Of a stretch of DNA of 64,000 nt, positions 62,620 to 64,000 are shown piece by piece; the stretch's first letter is position 1; each line of letters starts with the position of its first letter. The notes beneath the pieces were generated by a model. That model had not been told where the DNA came from and did not search any database. It saw only the letters and a list, made by a program, of their open reading frames with translations. This DNA comes from Nisaea sp. (lineage in GTDB: Bacteria > Pseudomonadota > Alphaproteobacteria > Thalassobaculales > Thalassobaculaceae): assembly GCF_017640745.1 (NCBI RefSeq), contig NZ_JAEPQA010000010.1, positions 47,587 to 111,586 on the forward strand. The letters run 5' to 3'. Both the position numbers and the translations under genes were made by a program.

Positions 62620-63846
62620 TCAGTCGGAAGCGCTATCGTCGCGGCAGAGAACGCCGAAGCAAAGGATGGTGAAGCCGATGATGCCGAGCCAGGTTTCCTG
62701 CCAGATCCCGTAGGAGACCGAGGCGATCACCAGCCCCGCCGCCAGCGCGGAGAGTGCCGCGGCACGTGCGGGCTGCGGTTTCCCGCCGATCGCCAGGACA
62801 AGCCTCCAGAGCGGCGCCAGCACAGCAACGATCCCGAACAGCCCGAACTCGAGCCAGATCTGCACCGCCGCGTTGTGCGGATGGATGGTCGGCGTCTTGA
62901 AGAGCGCATAGCTCTCCCGGAGCGCCTCCGGCACCTCCAGCCCGCGCATCGCCCCGACCCCCTGCCCGAGCAAGGGCTGGTCCAGCACGGCAAGCGACGC
63001 CGCGTTCCAGATCTCAAGCCGCTCCGCGAAGGAGGGCGGCAGCAGGGAGAGATAATCCGGTACCAGTGTGAGAATGTCGGCGAACAGCCAGGGTGCGCCG
63101 AGCATCAGCAACGCAGAGCATGTGAAGATCGCCGCTCCCGTGAACCGCGGCAACAACAGCGCCAGCGGCAGGACGAGCAGCGCGACGATAGCCGCCAGCG
63201 CAGCCGAGGCGGATTCGCCCGAGAGGGCAGCGGCAAGACCGATCAGAAGGAGGATCGCGGGAAAGACCCGGCGGCCAGCGAGCCAGAGTGCGGCCGCCGC
63301 CGGCCAGGTCAGCAACACCAGAGCGGTGCTGCCCCGGTTGAAACGCGAGGGCGCGACGTCCACCGCCTCCCCCTTGCCGGAGAAGAAGCGGTAGAGCGGC
63401 GCGTCGAAATGGATTTCGACGGCGAGGATCAGCGCGCCCAGGCATAGCGAGAGCGCGAGCAGAGAGGCGAGCTTGCGGGCGGCCAGCCCCGCCGCGATCT
63501 CCGGCCCCGCCGAGACCGTCACCAGCAGCAGTGCGAGCAGCCCCAGCTTCGGCAGCGTCCGGGCAAGATCGAGCGGAAAGCCACCGGCAAGCGGTCCGAT
63601 GAACGACAGCAGCAGCACCACGCCGAAGGCGATCTGCACCGGCCGTTCCGGCAGCGGCAGGCGCCGCCGCTCCAGCCAGACCGCGCCGAGCAGCAGGATG
63701 GCGGCGGCGATGAAAAGCGTAGCCATCGCCTGCTTGGCGAGAATACCGACCGGTACGAAAATCAACAGCGAGACCGCCAGCACCCAGAAGCGAACCCGCG
63801 CGAGACGCGGATCTCGGGCATGGCTCCGGATTGCGTCGGGGCTCAT
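62620..63846 (-). CDS. O-antigen ligase-like (Wzy_C) membrane protein
   Basis: The 408-residue polytopic membrane protein has about ten to eleven helices and the large periplasmic loop typical of WaaL/Wzy_C ligases, with FKTPTIHPHNAAVQIWLEFG (the conserved His-Asn) near residue 330. Such proteins join O-antigen or other glycans to lipid A-core or polymerise exopolysaccharide. The C-terminus is short and charged. The DUF6165-type gene ends 7 bases upstream, so both probably belong to one envelope-polysaccharide operon that continues beyond the window. Confidence 0.85.
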   Translation of the reverse strand: MSPDAIRSHARDPRLARVRFWVLAVSLLIFVPVGILAKQAMATLFIAAAILLLGAVWLERRRLPLPERPVQIAFGVVLLLSFIGPLAGGFPLDLARTLPKLGLLALLLVTVSAGPEIAAGLAARKLASLLALSLCLGALILAVEIHFDAPLYRFFSGKGEAVDVAPSRFNRGSTALVLLTWPAAAALWLAGRRVFPAILLLIGLAAALSGESASAALAAIVALLVLPLALLLPRFTGAAIFTCSALLMLGAPWLFADILTLVPDYLSLLPPSFAERLEIWNAASLAVLDQPLLGQGVGAMRGLEVPEALRESYALFKTPTIHPHNAAVQIWLEFGLFGIVAVLAPLWRLVLAIGGKPQPARAAALSALAAGLVIASVSYGIWQETWLGIIGFTILCFGVLCRDDSASD

Positions 63847-63853
63847 TGCGCCC

Positions 63854-64000
63854 TCACCCGCCGGCCGTTCCGGGCGCGAGATACTCCTTGTAGGACTTCT
63901 CCTCCACCAGCGCGGACCCGAGCAGCAGGTTGATCTCCTTCTTGATCGCCGCGCGCCGGTCGTTGGTGCGGTAGACCGCGCGGGCGAGCTCGATGAAAGT
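63854..64000 (-). CDS. DUF6165-like protein, 3' end only (cut by window edge)
   Basis: The minus-strand frame from the window edge ends in TGA at 63854-63856. The visible 48 residues read FIELARAVYRTNDRRAAI then KKEINLLLGSALVEEKSY, which match the C-terminus of DUF6165 proteins found beside LPS glycosyltransferases. The start is outside the window. It ends 7 bases before the ligase ATG at 63846, so the two genes are close-coupled. Function is unknown. Confidence 0.7.
   Translation of the reverse strand, partial: TFIELARAVYRTNDRRAAIKKEINLLLGSALVEEKSYKEYLAPGTAGG

Overview
The window is a high-GC chromosomal segment (most genes about two-thirds GC) from a heterotrophic alphaproteobacterium. The gene content suggests a marine or soil Rhodospirillales lineage of the Nisaea/Thalassobaculum type: TRAP transport, DmdC-like acyl-CoA dehydrogenase, CueR-controlled CopA with a cytochrome c, many lipoproteins and sugar-acid enzymes. 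The taxon is inferred from gene content and style, not from a marker gene. No rRNA, tRNA, CRISPR array, transposase, integrase or prophage gene was seen. Genes are densely packed, often with stop/start overlaps, on both strands. Both window edges cut genes: a sensor histidine kinase on the left and a DUF6165-type protein on the right.

Layout. 1-5.0 kb: partial histidine kinase, then an AraD1-type hydrolase, a semialdehyde dehydrogenase and a PaiB-like protein. 5.0-5.8 kb: two tandem paralogous glycine-zipper lipoproteins, each followed by the same 10-bp-stem hairpin. 5.9-9 kb: a P-loop kinase-like protein, an M20 amidohydrolase and an old-yellow-enzyme. 8.95-12.3 kb: a copper operon (copA, cueR, cytochrome c) with a recognisable CueR promoter. 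12.3-19.5 kb: YjbQ, AlkA-type glycosylase, a PAS-GGDEF-EAL protein, an acidic membrane protein, SRAP/YedK, CysQ and an orphan ParA. 19.6-28.8 kb: Sua5/TsaC, a D-2-hydroxyacid dehydrogenase flavoprotein, an LTA-synthase-like enzyme, Hsp20, an acyl-CoA dehydrogenase, two paralogous lipoproteins and DUF924. 28.8-35.8 kb: 2-hydroxyacid dehydrogenase, thioesterase, TAXI-TRAP transporter, IlvD/Edd sugar-acid dehydratase and a GNAT. 35.9-38.7 kb: the two subunits of a 3-oxoacid CoA-transferase separated by an oppositely oriented aminotransferase. 38.8-45.8 kb: pentapeptide protein, membrane protein, EAL protein, esterase, hydratase and amidohydrolase. 45.9-50 kb: formylglutathione hydrolase, Na/Pi symporter, methyltransferase, IMPACT protein and YchJ.

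50.0-53.9 kb is the outlier. A single 1253-codon gene of about 48% GC (hand-counted samples) sits in about 65% GC surroundings. It ends in a PD-(D/E)XK-type nuclease signature and has no recognised N-terminal domain. A 12-bp direct repeat and an imperfect inverted repeat flank it on both sides. It looks like a single-gene cargo island, possibly defensive, and is the most interesting object in the window.

54-64 kb returns to core-like DNA: MFS exporter, HSL-type esterase, phosphonate-monoesterase-like sulfatase, DUF2817 peptidase-like protein, OmpA-type lipoprotein, D-amino-acid dehydrogenase, carnitine-dehydrogenase-like enzyme, O-antigen ligase and DUF6165.

Themes. Catabolism of sugar acids, amino acids, fatty acids and hydroxyacids dominates, with secondary clusters for copper homeostasis, c-di-GMP signalling and the cell envelope. 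The AraD1/KGSADH pair and the IlvD/Edd dehydratase could together form most of a non-phosphorylative pentose-acid route, but they lie 29 kb apart. Start sites were moved to internal ATG or GTG codons where a ribosome-binding site or the family N-terminus supports it.
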